Source of the DNA: Notolepis coatsorum
Lineage: Eukaryota > Chordata > Actinopteri > Aulopiformes > Paralepididae
Length of the DNA: 64,000 nucleotides
Direction of reading: 5' to 3'
Assembly (NCBI GenBank): GCA_963971535.1
Contig: OZ020585.1
Coordinates: forward strand, 157,428,915-157,492,914
Made by a program: the position numbers and the translations under genes. Below are positions 52,486-63,894 of the stretch, in pieces. The notes beneath the pieces were generated by a model, which was given only the letters and a program-made list of their open reading frames with translations, ran no database searches and was not told the DNA's origin. Numbering within the stretch: position 1 is the stretch's first letter; every line of letters begins with the position of its first letter.

Positions 52486-52547
52486 ATTAAAAAAAGTTAA
52501 ATTATAACGTATTTTGTTTAATAAAAGAAAAATCGTCATAACTTAGA

Positions 52548-52928
52548 AATGAGATTGATTTGATTTTTTGATTTGAAATCTTTATTTCGAACATGCAATG
52601 AATACAAACAAACAATAACAAAAGCAAAACACAACTCAATCTACATGTTCGAAAAGGAGTAGGAAGAAGTATACACTTATTTAATCCTACCCCTTTTCCA
52701 CTACTCAAATGAGTGTACTATTTTAAAACATAAAAAAGAAAAAACAAAAACTATATATGTAAAACATGAAAGAAATAAAATAAAAACGTAAACACCCGTG
52801 AATATCAAGTCCCTTCCTCATCCCTGTACCTTGTGAACATCATTTCCTTATACATCAGTTTGAATTGTCTCATGTTTGGACATTGCCTTAGCACCACATT
52901 TAGACTGTTCCACAGTTTCACTCCACAT
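52548..52928 (-). pseudogene. LINE Z, 3' end and ORF2 C-terminus
   Basis: The minus strand reads GVKLWNSLNVVLRQCPNMRQ, FKLMYKEMMFTRYRDEEGT and a stop (52926-52815), followed by a 3' UTR containing CTCCTTTTCGAACATG-type sequence. The upstream coding continues beyond hAT Y at 54965, where the residues before GVKLWN (HYISIC) are found. Confidence 0.85.
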
Positions 52929-53812
52929 CAGTGGCGGCTCGCCACTGGTGGCGCTAGGGCGCCGACCCACCTGTTAAATGAGAGAAGAAGAAAAAAAAAC
53001 TTTTTTGTTTTTTGTTTTATAGCCCTATAAATAATATAAACATGTTTAAAATGAATAATATTTACTCATTTTAAGTATGTTTGTATTTCCAATGCACAAT
53101 ATAACGTTATTATCTAAATTTAAAAAACAGCGTTTTCCAGAGCAGGAAGTGACATCACGTTTTTTTTTTTTTTTTTTTTTTTGTATTTCTCGCCCGGGCA
53201 AGAAGCGATAGCGCTCTGACTGCGCGTCACAGTTTGATCGCTGTCTCCGTCACAGCCAATCAGTGCATACGGCGTTGTGCGTTGAAATATGACTATTATG
53301 TTGGAATCCGAGCGCGATTTGAAGCGGTCTAGAAAGCAGCGTGAACTTCCGTGAGAATTTCCATAGCCGCATTTCGCGGAGACGCTCTCTGATTGGCCGA
53401 CGCCAGTATTTTTTTCCATGGCAGAATTTCACAGAGACGATCTCTGATTGGCCGAATCCAATTTCTAATGTTCCAATTCTAGCTTCTAGCTTGGTTCCTG
53501 GTACTAGGACTGTTGTTTGTCTTAGAGCGTGCCGTGCCGTGACTGCAAGTTCTTTCTTTAGACTGTTAAGCTTAGGCACTCTTTCAAAGTTGGTTAAGGT
53601 TAGAGTTTGTCTTAGAGCATGGCGATAGAACGCCAGGTAGTTTGCAGTCTGTTCGAGCGGAAATGGACAAAGGAATGTACTTGTTGAGTGTTGTGCTAAC
53701 GTCGACGAGCTCAGCTGAGCTAACACTTGGCTAACAAGCTATATGGCGGATATCAAGCTCTCCTGCCCTGGACGTTTCAACTAAACAGTGAGTCTCTCTC
53801 TCTCTCTCTCTC

Positions 53813-54110
53813 TAACGTTAGTACTAGTACTAGGCTGGTGCGGGCTAACTGGCTATCGTTCTGGGAGCTAACGTTAGTACTAGTACTAGGCTGGTGCGGG
53901 CTAACTGGCTATCGTTCTGGCAGCTAACGTTAGTACTAGTACTAGGCTGGTGCGGGCTAACTGGCTATCGTTCTGGGAGCTAACGTTAGTACTAGTACTA
54001 GGCTGGTGCGGGCTAACTGGCTATCGTTCTGGCAGCTAACGTTAGTACTAATACTAGGCTGGTGCGGGCTAACTGGCTATCGTTCTGGGAGCTAACGTTA
54101 GTAGTACTAG
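53813..54110 (+). repeat. About 59-bp minisatellite inside element Y
   Basis: AGCTAACGTTAGTACTAGTA, CTAGGCTGGTGCGGGCTAAC and TGGCTATCGTTCTGG repeat about five times; the units alternate GGGAGC and GGCAGC. Confidence 0.95.
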
Positions 54111-54368
54111 GCTATCGTTCCGTGATTTGTTTACTTGGTAACACGGGTTGCTAAGGAATTTAGGTTCGAGGTTGAAGAAATCTCTCTCTCTCTCTCTCTG
54201 CTTAACGTTAACTTTTGTAAATAGTTTTTTTAGGAGCAGTACTACTGCTGGCCATTCATGAAGCGAGACATTGCTGATTGTTTATTTATCGATGGCTCAT
54301 TGATTTAACTACTGCAGCTCTCTCGGATTGAAAATACGTGGATTATGGCTTGTTCAATATCGTCTATG

Positions 54369-54530
54369 TTTGAATGAATGAATGAGAACTTTATTAACAG
54401 ATTGCAGAATGGGTACAATACAGTACGGCTCAATACACACAATTGTTAAGGGGATGCAGACCAGAGAAAGACGTTTGTCTTGTTTACATCAGGGTCCCAG
54501 ATTTTCGATTCATATCGATAGTTTAATAGC
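54369..54530 (-). mobile_element. L2-like LINE 3' end, antisense, short
   Basis: GAATGAATGAATGAGAACTT tail followed by the complement of the family 3' UTR (TGCAGAATGGGTACAATACA, GAAAGACGTTTGTCTTGTTT, ACATCAGGGTCCCAGATTTT). It provides the empty-site sequence for SINE A. Confidence 0.85.
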
Positions 54531-54964
54531 TAGCCTTGGCTCGTTTAACAATATGCAAAATATGTGTACAGCCCTTTACTCATACTGAAGTTATTCTTGG
54601 TATATAATAGGTCTGATTGTGTAACGAATCGATTCCACGTCGCGCTGTGTGTGAGAGAGAGAAGGAGAGAGGGAGAGATCTGCCTGTGTTTGTAGACGGG
54701 CGAGTTTTGTTTCTAACTTTTCAATTTATATATTGTGTTTCAAGTTGTGAATTAGAGTCTAGACTATACTTTATTTGACTGGTTGTGTGTTGTTGTAGTA
54801 ACAGCTGAGCGACTCGTTCATAAGAGCCGATTCATTGCAGTGAGCGTGAGTCGAATCGCTCACGTCTTGCCATGAGTGTTGCGTGGTACTGTACTGTACT
54901 GTACAAAATATTTGGTATAGCGCCCCTAGTGGCGAAGTACCCAGCGGCCCCTACTGCTCCACAT

Positions 54965-55173
54965 ATTGAGATGTAGTGTCTTCTCATGGTAGTGCGTACA
55001 TTTAGCAATTTTAAATTGTGTTCTCCCCTCAGATTATAACCCCCCTCCCTATCAAAGAACAATTCTTGAATGTTTCTTGGAAGTGCATGACTTTTTGCTC
55101 TATACATTAATTGTGCCGTTTTAAATTCCACAAGATCATTTAACTTCAATGTCTTTGACTCCAAAGACAATAT
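54965..55173 (-). pseudogene. LINE Z ORF2, middle part
   Basis: The minus strand reads ILSLESKTLKLNDLVEFKTA, QLMYRAKSHALPRNIQELFF, DREGGYNLRGEHNLKLLNVR and TTMRRHYISIC. This is the C-terminal region of a fish LINE downstream of the palm. The open frame that extends beyond 54957 (GAVGAAGYFAT...) has run into hAT Y and is not LINE sequence. Confidence 0.85.
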
Positions 55174-55437
55174 GTTAGTGTCAGGGCCGCCTGGGAGAAA
55201 TGCGAGGCCCTGTGCGAGATTTAACGCGAGCCCCCCCCCCCCCCCCCCCCCCCCCCAAAGGTAAAAAAAAAATAAAAAATTATATATATATACAAATTTT
55301 TTTTTTTTTCTTTTTTTTTAATATACAGTCAACATATTCTTAAATAATAGCGCTCCCCGAGGCGGGGCATGATACAGTCAACATATAGCAAAAGAGAGAG
55401 CGAGAGAGAGCTCCCGTTCTACAGTCAATATACAGTG

Positions 55438-55484
<47 letters not shown>

Positions 55485-55978
55485 ATTGGAAAGAAATTGA
55501 AATGCTATTTGGCCCTAAACAGAGAGTACACAGTGGCAGAATACCTGAACACTGTGACTGAAGATCCTTGAGCACAGCCCTGCCATCGAGAAAGGCCGCC
55601 ATAGGCAGACTGTGTGTGTTAGAAAGAGAGAGAGAGAGAGAGAAAACATGTGTGTTTGTCATGTGTGTGTGTGTTAGAGAGAGACTATAGCATGTATGAG
55701 AGATTCAAAAGGACAAAGATCAACACTTAAATCCAACAAGAAGAGGGTCAACAGAGAAACCAAAGCAGCAAGGAGCCAATGGCCGACATCAGCTAAATAG
55801 GCTAGCCAGGTACTGTGACACCAGGCCACGTGGTCTTTCACGGGTGATCTGTGACGAACAGGAGAGCGTGTGTCCTAGTTGCAGGGTGCGTGCACTGCTA
55901 TAGAAAACAGGCGACCTCAAAGTCACAACCGAAGGCACCCATAAATAATCTTGCAACTGAATCATCACGGCTCTCGAC

Positions 55979-58664
55979 ATGAACGGTCGCAGAATATCCA
56001 GCTCTTGCTGTTCCCATGGAAACCAACAACAAAAATCAACAAAAAGAAGATCTACAGGAATATTTATGCATTTCTTGCTCGCCATACTTTGGATTACAGA
56101 CGTGTGCCTGAATTCAGCACAGAATCGTCAGGAAACGGCGGTGGAAGGCAACAAACGCGCAAATCTACAGTCCCATTGTGACTTTTACCTGTTAAATGGC
56201 TCGGAGAGTAAACATCCGGCTATTGGAGCGGCAACTATTCACAGACTGTTGACGGCGAATCCCGAAAGAAAGAGACTACCCCCGACAGGCAAGTTTGATA
56301 GAAAATCGATGTTTTTATTGTATTTGCTCCTGTCTGGAGACATTCATCAGAACCCAGGACCTGTTTTAACGCGCCAACAGGCGAAGAATCAACGGCTCAT
56401 CCTCACACCGTCAATAGCATGCATCTCCACACCGTCGCCGGCCCAGGACACAACGGCCAGCGGATGCACCAACCGACCAGCAGGCGGCGACATCCCCTCA
56501 CCGAAGCCCAAGCAGAGTAGCCGAGATGCAAGAGGGAGAGAGCTTGCAATCAGGGGACTCATATCAGCGCGGGACGTGAGCACCAGGGACCCGCCGGTTG
56601 ACTCGGCTAGCCCCGCCAGGACAGCTAGACTAACCGACCCACCCCCCCTCCCCCACAACGGAGGGCCTCCAGAGACATCTGAGGACAGCAACCAGCCCCC
56701 CCCCCCCACGTCGCGGGTTTTCACACCGACCAAATACACCAGCAGAGGACAAAGGATCATCCCCACCCCCCCTCCTAACATCAATGAACACAGGACCCCA
56801 TCCCCCCCTCCCCACCTACCGCCACAAGATCAACCACACGGACTAGGATCGCCCACCCCCCCTCCGGACATCACAGAGCCCCCCCCCCTTCCCACAGAAG
56901 AAGAATCCTACCTTTATCTCAATGATATTGACGACACAGCAGAGAAAAACGGACTACATATCTTTCATCTTAATGTAAATAGCCTCAGGCACAAACTGGC
57001 AGAAATAAGAAATCATTTCAGTAGCGGAAAGGTAAACATACTATGTTTCTCAGAAACCAAACTGGACCCATCAGTAACAGACCCGGAAATTGAATTAGAG
57101 AACTATTCTTTAGTCCGCAATGACAGGAACAGGCATGGAGGAGGTGTCTGTATGTACATCCATCAAGACACCAAATTTATTAACCGTACAGACCTAGATC
57201 ATGAGGCTATTGAAACTGTTTTTGTAGAAATCCTATTTGAAAGGGCTAAATCTGTTCTAGTCGGCACAATTTACAGACCGCCAGACCAAAATGGCTTTTA
57301 TGACGTGTTGGATGAGTGCTTAGCTGGAGTTGAGGATACAGAAATGATTCTTATTGGGGATTGGAACACGGATATGCAACAAAAAGATGCACCCGTCTTC
57401 AAATCCTACAATAGGTTTTGTGATCTGCACGGCCTCAGCCAACTAATCACACAACCCACACGTGTGTGTGAGTCAACTCAGACTACCATTGACCTCATCC
57501 TGACCTCTGACAAGTCCAAGATCGCCAATAAAGGGGTTATAGCATGCGGGTTAAGTGATCATTATATGATATTCTGTACCCGCAAAAAGCTAAAACAAAA
57601 GGCTGGCTGTCACAAAACAGTCACATCTAGAGACCTAAAAACCTACTCTAGCGAGGCCTTTAACCTTGAACTGGAGAGTCTGGACTGGTCAGATGAACTC
57701 AATGGTACACTGGTTGAAGAAACCTGGCTTGGCTTCAAAACCAAATTTTCAACGATACTAAACAACATGGCCCCCCTAAGAACCACCAGGGTAAAAAATC
57801 GCGCTGAGCCATGGATGCACGCTGAAATACTGACCGCTATGAAAACCAGAGACAAAAAATGCTCTGAGTTTCGTAAAAGTCAGTCAAAGCTTAACATAAG
57901 CACGAGCAGTGAACTCCAAGCCCACGTGACGGAACTCAAACTGGAAAGAAACAGACTAAGAAATGATGTAAACTCCATGATCAAAACAGCAAAGAAAAAA
58001 TTCATCAATGACAAAACCGAGGAAAACAAAAACAAACCGCGTGAACTTTGGAAATTACTCAATAACCAACTAGGCTGCAGTAAAAAACTTAAAACCAGAT
58101 TCTCAAACATAAACATAAAGACGGACAACACGCTCATCACAGAAAAGCTGGATGTAGCCAATTACTTAAATAGTTTCTTCACAAACATAGCCACAACACT
58201 GGTAAACAAACTACCCTCCCACTCAGGGCATTATGGGGTAGAACACATAGTAGCTTACTACAAAAACCTAGGGGTCCACAAAGACGACTTCAAACTGGAA
58301 ATGGTAACAACAGATGAGGTACTCAAAAAACTGAGCGCCCTCCAACCTAACAAGGCCACTGGCCATGACAACATCCCCTCCAAATTCCTCAGAGACTCAG
58401 CAGCCGCCATCACCCCAGTCATCACACACATAATAAACCTCTCTATAAAACAGGGACACGTCCCCAAGGACTTCAAAATTGCGAGAGTGACCCCTCTGCA
58501 CAAAAAAGGCAGTAAATTAGACCCAGGCAACTACCGCCCTGTTTCTATCCTTACCTCCATCTCGAAAGTCATGGAAAAAATTGTATACGAACAGGTCGAA
58601 AAATACCTTGCGGAAAAAAATCTAATCTACGAATTCCAATCTGGCTTCAGAACATCCCACTCCA
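55979..58664 (+). pseudogene. L2-like LINE ORF2, N-terminal part: 2A-like motif, endonuclease, start of RT
   Basis: 896 codons are open to the insertion point. Residues 28-45 form a hydrophobic stretch (IFMHFLLAILWITDVCLN). At 111-128 lies MFLLYLLLSGDIHQNPGP, which resembles a 2A translational-recoding motif. Residues 130-310 are proline-rich and low in complexity. The APE-type endonuclease follows at about 325-535: HLNVNSLRHKLAEI, ILCFSETKLD, YRPPDQNG, LIGDWNTDM, and the closing GLSDHYMIF that holds the catalytic SDH. The reverse transcriptase begins near 780 (LQPNKATGHDNIPSKFLR, ARVTPLHKKGSKLDPGNYRP). The frame is cut after FRTSHSS by the LINE at 58665; the remaining half is at 60590. The chosen ATG at 55979 is the first in frame after the 5' UTR. 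Confidence 0.9.
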
Positions 58665-60583
58665 GTTAGTTAGTTCTAGTTCTAGTTCTTTAATAGTTGT
58701 CATACAGAAGTACAGAATACTTTCATACAAAATGCTTCTTACTGTTACGCTCCAGAGACTGTGCTAGACAAGATAGTATCAAATAACATAATAACATAAT
58801 ATAGCATGAATTTAGAAGAAGAATGAGGTCACAGTTGTTCGGTATAGACATATGTACAATGTTCTGAGTTACCATATAATATACAATACACAATACTATG
58901 CAGTGTACTAATGTACAGTACTATCTAGTGCAAAGCAGAAATGGGATGAGGTACAATTTTAGGTACAATTTACAGTAAGGTGTACGAGTTGTAGTGCAAT
59001 CCTTCATCCATAAATATAAAGTGTGGGGAGTGGGTGCTACAGTGTGTTTGTTTAAAGTGGGTGTGTGCTATAAAGTGTGTGTAGTGGGTGCTACAGTGTG
59101 TTTGTTTAAAGTGAGTGTGTGCGTGTGGATGTGTGTGCTATGTGTGTTTGGTGGTTGTTGTTGTGTAGTGTTCATTCATTGTTCGTTTAGCAGCCTGATG
59201 GCCTGGGGATAGAAGCTACTTCTGAGTCTTTCTGTGCTCGCCTTGAGACTCCTGTGTCGCTTGCCTGACGGCAGCAGTTCAAAGAGGCAGTTGTTCGGGT
59301 GGCTCGAGTCCTTAATAATTCTCTTAGCCTTCCCCTTGCAACGCTTGTTGTAAATGTTCTGGAGGGTGGGGAGCCCCCCTCCAATTGTGCGTTCGGCTGA
59401 ACGTGTCACTCTTTGTAGTCTGCTTTGGTCTTTTGCAGTGCTATTCCCAAACCAGGAGGTGATGTTGCCGGTCAAGATGCTCTCTATTGTACATGAGTAG
59501 AAGTTCTTAAGGATCTTCTGGCTGACTTGGAACTTCCTTAGGCGCCTGAGGAAGTAGAGGCGTTGTCGTGCCTTCTTCACCACACTGTTAATGTGTATGG
59601 TCCATTTCAAGTCCTCGGATATGTGGGCTCCGAGGTACTTGAAGCTGTTGACTCTCTCAACCGGTGCCCCGTCGATGCTGAGGGGGCTGTAGTCCTTGAC
59701 CCCCGACCTCCTGAAGTCCACAATCATCTCCTTTGTTTTGCTGACGTTCAGGGAGAGGCTGTTTTCCTGGCACCATCCCGCCAGGACCTTGACCTCTTCC
59801 AGGTAGGCCCTCTCGTCGTTGGCAGAGATCAGGCCCACCACCACTGTGTCGTCAGCAAATTTGACGATTGTATTGCTACTCCGCTGAGCCACACAGTCGT
59901 GTGTGTACAGGGAGTAGAGGAGGGGACTCAGAACACAGCCCTGGGGGGCCCCTATGTTGAGGGTGATGGATGAGGAGGTGCAGTTGCCTGCTCTCACCAC
60001 CTGGGGTCTGCCAGTCAGGAAGTCCAAGACCCACTGGCAGAGGTCATAGCCCAAGCCCAGGTCCCTGAGCTTGGCTATGAGTATGGAGGGGACTATGGTA
60101 TTGAATGCCGAGCTGTAGTCGATGAATAGCATTCTCACATAGTTCCCCTGCCTCTTGTCCAGGTGTGATGCTGCTGTGTGCAGCACATGGGATATGGCGT
60201 CCTCCGTGGACCTGTTGGGGCGGTATGCAAATTGCAGGGGGTCCATGTTGATGGGGAGGGAGGAGCAGATGTAGCCCTTTACTAGCTTCTCAAAGCACTT
60301 CATGGCTATGGAGGTGAGAGCTACAGGGCGGTAGTCGTTGAGGCAAGCAGGCTTGGATTTTTTGGGTACAGGGATAATAGTGGACTTCTTCAGGCAGGTG
60401 GGGATGACAGCCTGTTCTAAGGACAGGTTAAATATGTCAGTGAATACTGGGGCCAGTTGGTCGGCACAGACTTTTAGGACGCGGCCGGGGATGCCGTCCG
60501 GACCTGCTGCCTTCCTGATATTCACTTTTTTAAAGGTCCGCCTCACCTCATGCTCTGTTACCCTGAACACTGCGCCTCCATCA
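58665..60583 (-). mobile_element. Rex/L2-type LINE, 5'-truncated copy 3, nested in the L2-like LINE
   Basis: 1,919 bp on the minus strand, flanked by the 6-bp duplication actcca (58659-58664 and 60584-60589). The L2-like reading (SHS + STDTC) is restored when it is removed. The 3' end carries AACTAGAACTAGAACTAACT-type repeats. It is the longest of the three copies. Confidence 0.95.
59176..60570 (-). pseudogene. LINE ORF2: reverse transcriptase, N-terminally truncated but open
   Basis: 464 codons without a stop, beginning [20 protein letters not shown] and [20 protein letters not shown] (reverse transcriptase start), [20 protein letters not shown] then [17 protein letters not shown], motif [14 protein letters not shown], motif [21 protein letters not shown], motif [13 protein letters not shown], and the C-terminus to RLLNEQ. 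The palm aspartates appear intact. The endonuclease is missing (5' truncation), so it cannot drive its own insertion. It is a useful reference for the family, since copies 1 and 2 begin further in. Confidence 0.9.
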
Positions 60584-60589
60584 ACTCCA

Positions 60590-61787
60590 CTGACACATGC
60601 CTTCTCTATTTAAACGACCACATCAAACAAGAGGTGGACGCGGGCAAATACTGCGGCATGGTCATGCTGGACCTACAAAAGGCCTTCGACACTGTCAATC
60701 ACACCATTCTGATTGACAAGCTAAAAGCAATTGGTTTTGATAGTCTATCAGTGAGCTGGATGCAATCCTACCTGGAGGGGAGAGAGCAGATGGTGGAGGT
60801 AAACGGTACCCTATCCCCCCCCTCACAGTAAACTGTGGTGTTCCACAAGGAAGCATACTAGGTCCGCTACTGTTCCTAATTTATGCAAATTACATGTCGT
60901 CAGCTTGTGACTGCAACTTGTTCCTGTTTGCGGACGACTCAGCCCTGCTGGTCTCTGACAAGAACAAATTACAGGTTGAAAAAACCCTCAGCTCAGAACT
61001 AAGCAAAATCTGCATATGGCTCGCTGATAACAAACTATCATTACACATGGGCAAAACAGAGTCCATTCTCTTCGGTTCAAATAACAAACTCAGCAAGACC
61101 GACGGCTTCTCAGTTACAGTGGGTGACAATATTGTCACAAGGAAAGAAGATATTACCTACCTGGGTTCCATCCTAGAGGCAAATCTTTCCTGTGACAAAA
61201 TGGCATCCAATGTAATAAAAAAAGTCAACCAACGAACTCGTTTCTTGTACCGGATCTCCTCACTGGTAAACAAGAATACCCTGAAGACTCTAGCAGGAGC
61301 ACTCATTCAAGGGTACTACGACTATGCTTGCACCTCATGGTACCAAAGCACCTCAAAGGCGCTAAAAACAAAATTACAAACATCTCAAAACAAACTGGTC
61401 AGACTACTGCTTGACCTTACTCCTAGAACCCACCTCACCCCTGCCCACTTTAACAACCTAGGATGGCTTAGAGTAGACGACAGAGTACAGCAACTTGCAA
61501 TGGGCCTGGTCTACAAGATACACTACACGACCAAGGTACCCATGTACATGACTAAATACTTCCCAAAGGTCAGTGAATACCACGATCACAACACCAGAGG
61601 GAGCTCCACAAATCATGTTAAACCCAGATTCGGCTCAAACAAGGGACTAAACACGTTTCGCAATTATGCCACATCAATGTGGAACGCCCTACCCAAAGCT
61701 GTAAAGGAATGTGAATCACTACCCACTTTCAAAAACACTCTCAAAAAACACCTAAGGGAGACTGCAACTCGAAACTGGCCCCTGTAA
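60590..61787 (+). pseudogene. L2-like LINE ORF2, C-terminal part: RT motifs A to C and C-terminus
   Basis: It resumes with [20 protein letters not shown], then motif A MLDLQKAFDTVNHTILIDKL. A frameshift in a seven-C run (60813-60819) is followed in the new frame by motif B GVPQGSILGPLLFLIYANY and motif C LFLFADDSALLVSDKN. From 60894 the frame is open for 297 codons to the stop at 61785-61787, ending ATSMWNALPKAVKE and NWPL. The single C-run indel could be a sequencing or assembly error; otherwise the protein reads as complete. Confidence 0.9.
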
Positions 61788-62401
61788 ATGTCCGAACACA
61801 ACCCCCGCCAATGTACAGTAAATTACCAAGTATGGTCGTGTCAATAATCCAATGTACAGTGTTGTTTGTACAGTTGTACAGTGTCCCCCACCCACCCCTC
61901 CTACCCACCCCCCCCCCTCCCCCCACCCAACCACCTCCAATGTACAGTCCCCACCCACCCCTCCTACCCAACCCCCCCCCCCACTCCTACCCAACCCCCC
62001 CCCCCCCCCCCCCCCCCCCCCACTCCTACCCACCCCCCCCCCCCCCCCCCCCCCCCCAACCACCTCCAATGTACAGTCCCACCCCCACCTACCCAATCCA
62101 ATGTACAGTTTCTACGCCTAATGTATATACTCTTTTCTTTCTGGACTCTTTTTGTATCACAAATACAGTACTGTAATTGCAAATCTGGTATGTCATAAAT
62201 GTATAGATGTAGCAGTACTGTCTATCTGTATGTCATGTATGTCATATATGTTACGATGAATTGGAAATGGGGGAACCTGGTGTAAACAAGACGAAAGTCT
62301 TTCTCTGGTCTACATCCCCTTAACAATTGTATGTATTGAGCTGTACTGCACTGTACCCATTCTGCAATCTGTTAATAAAGTTTTCATTCATTCATTCATT
62401 C
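61788..62401 (+). other. 3' UTR of the L2-like LINE
   Basis: Contains repeats of CCAATGTACAGT with CCCCACCCACCCCTCCTACC between them and pure C runs; then ACAAGACGAAAGTCTTTCTC, ACAATTGTATGTATTGAGCT and AATAAAG before the (CATT)n tail. The repeat number varies between copies in this window. Confidence 0.85.
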
Positions 62402-63894
62402 ACACACAGCTTTGGCCAACGGCCCAACGCTACCCAAGCTACACAAACGACCATTCACACACAGCACATGTCGTATCTCCAAATGTTGTGAAGTAGCATA
62501 TGTTTTGCCTGGAAAAAAACATCGTTATTAACAAAACATTCGGGAGGGGAAGGAAGGAAGAGTGGGGTAATGTCATGACATTTTCATTAATCTTACGTTA
62601 CCTGCACGAGGAACGCAGGGCGAAAGGCCGCAACACAGGTCTCCACGTTGACGAAAGGCCTCTCGCTGTCGGGACAAAGCTATGGCCAGAGCCTTGTCAT
62701 GGTGCAGGCCCGACTACATCTTCTGTCAAAGATGATGTCGTAGTCAGAGTGCCAGGGCCTGCTATTCTCAAGGCTAACTGATAGCATCAAACGAACGTTC
62801 CCAGCTGACGCTAAACAGCTAACTGGCTAACAGTTAGCTCAATCAGGCACCTGGCTGTATGTAGTAGCCGCATAGCATGCTTCTGCATTAGCTAACAGCT
62901 AACAAGCTATGCGGCTACTGTCTACATACAGCCAGGTGCTCTCACCAGGCACACACAGTTAGCTACTAGTAGTACTATATATTAGCTAGTCGACCAGTTT
63001 GGCTCCAGAGAGAGAGAAAGATAGATAGGTCAGGTCCACGGCGGGTATATAATCATAGGTTGACTCACCATAACGCAGTATCAATGAATGCGGCGCGGCC
63101 GGCGCCAATGGTAAAGTTGGAAGGAGACTTGGCCCACGGTGTAATTTCTTCTTCTTCTTCTTCTTCTTCTTCTTCTTCGAGTACTTTCCGGCAGACTGGA
63201 CACCTTTCGGCGTATTGCTGCCTAACAGTTTATCTGCTCACAAGTTCTCTTCTCCTTCTTTTGAAAAGACATCCACTCGCCTCGCCTCGCTCCTCTGGAT
63301 AGGTTAGCTAACGCTAGTTAGCCGTTAGCTAAGCTAGCTACTAGCCGACATCATCATGGCTATCCCGACTGAACCACACGTTAGCACTCAATATTATAAC
63401 GTAGCTAAAGCTAACTAGCTGTCCCTGTCTTTAGCCGGGATGGCTAGCCTGACTGAACTGTCTAACATGCAACAACTTTCATCTTCAGTCCATCTGCCGA
63501 ACGATGTCCTCTTCACCTTGGCTGGCATAAACTCCAATGCTGCACGCGCGGAATAGTCAGACGCTACCTTACCTGTAACCCCTCCCCTCATTGAAACCAA
63601 TGCCTGCTGCAGAGCACCAGAGCTCCAATAGTGACCCAGGTGCAGACCCAGGAACAAGTCATTCTACAAACGTGTCTAATGTGAAATATATAAGCATATA
63701 AGCAAAACTAGATTTTAGGTCTGTGATGATAAAGGGCCTCGCGGGAAGGGGGGCCTCGCAAAAAAAAAAAAAAAAAAAAAATAAAAAAAATTTATATTTT
63801 TTTTTTTTTTTTTTTTTTTGCGAGGCCCCCCTTCCCGCGAGGCCCTGTGCGACCGCACTGCTCGCACACCCCCTGAGGCGGCCCTGGTTAGTGT

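Larger units (their letters stand above)
52929..54956. mobile_element. Element Y: non-autonomous hAT, 2,028 bp
   Basis: The flanks ctccacat at 52921-52928 and 54957-54964 are an identical 8-bp duplication, and the interrupted LINE protein becomes continuous when Y is removed (HYISIC + GVKLWN). The left end is CAGTGGCGGCTCGCC; the right end reversed is CAGTAGGGGCCGCTGG, so the TIRs are short and imperfect. The interior has a poly-T run, part of the 35178-35470 foldback (53560-53660), a minisatellite and an L2-like LINE 3' end. No transposase was recognised. Confidence 0.85.
55833..62401 (+). mobile_element. L2-like LINE, near full length, interrupted by a second LINE
   Basis: A 5' UTR (55833-55978), ORF with endonuclease and reverse transcriptase (55979-61787, broken), and a 3' UTR ending AATAAAGTTTTCATTCATTC with a (CATT)n tail at about 62400 can all be seen. 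After removing the inserted LINE and one TSD the element is about 4.64 kb, a typical full length for the group. The 3' UTR includes long C runs (61900-62060). It is the reference copy for the fragments at 5308, 19134, 50396 and 54369. No clear target duplication flanks it. Confidence 0.9.
55182..63886 (-). mobile_element. Element X copy B: hAT carrying a nested LINE stack
   Basis: Both termini are CAGGGCCGCC(T/C)-type and the 8-bp flanks gttagtgt at 55174-55181 and 63887-63894 are identical. X sequence is present at 55182-55832 and 62402-63886, collinear with the reverse complement of copy A (6434-8309), including both palindromes, the C run (55232-55256) and the (TTC)n tract near 63148. The LINE 55833-62401 interrupts it within CCACGTG|ACACACAGC, read uninterrupted in copy A. 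It is inserted in LINE Z. Confidence 0.95.

Noticed and set aside
56389-56815. Minus-strand glycine-rich frames
   Set aside because: Antisense of the proline-rich region of the L2-like ORF2.
55833-62401. A target-site duplication for the L2-like LINE in element X
   Set aside because: Left flank CCACGTG and right flank ACACACAGC join exactly as in copy A with no repeated bases, so no TSD can be claimed.
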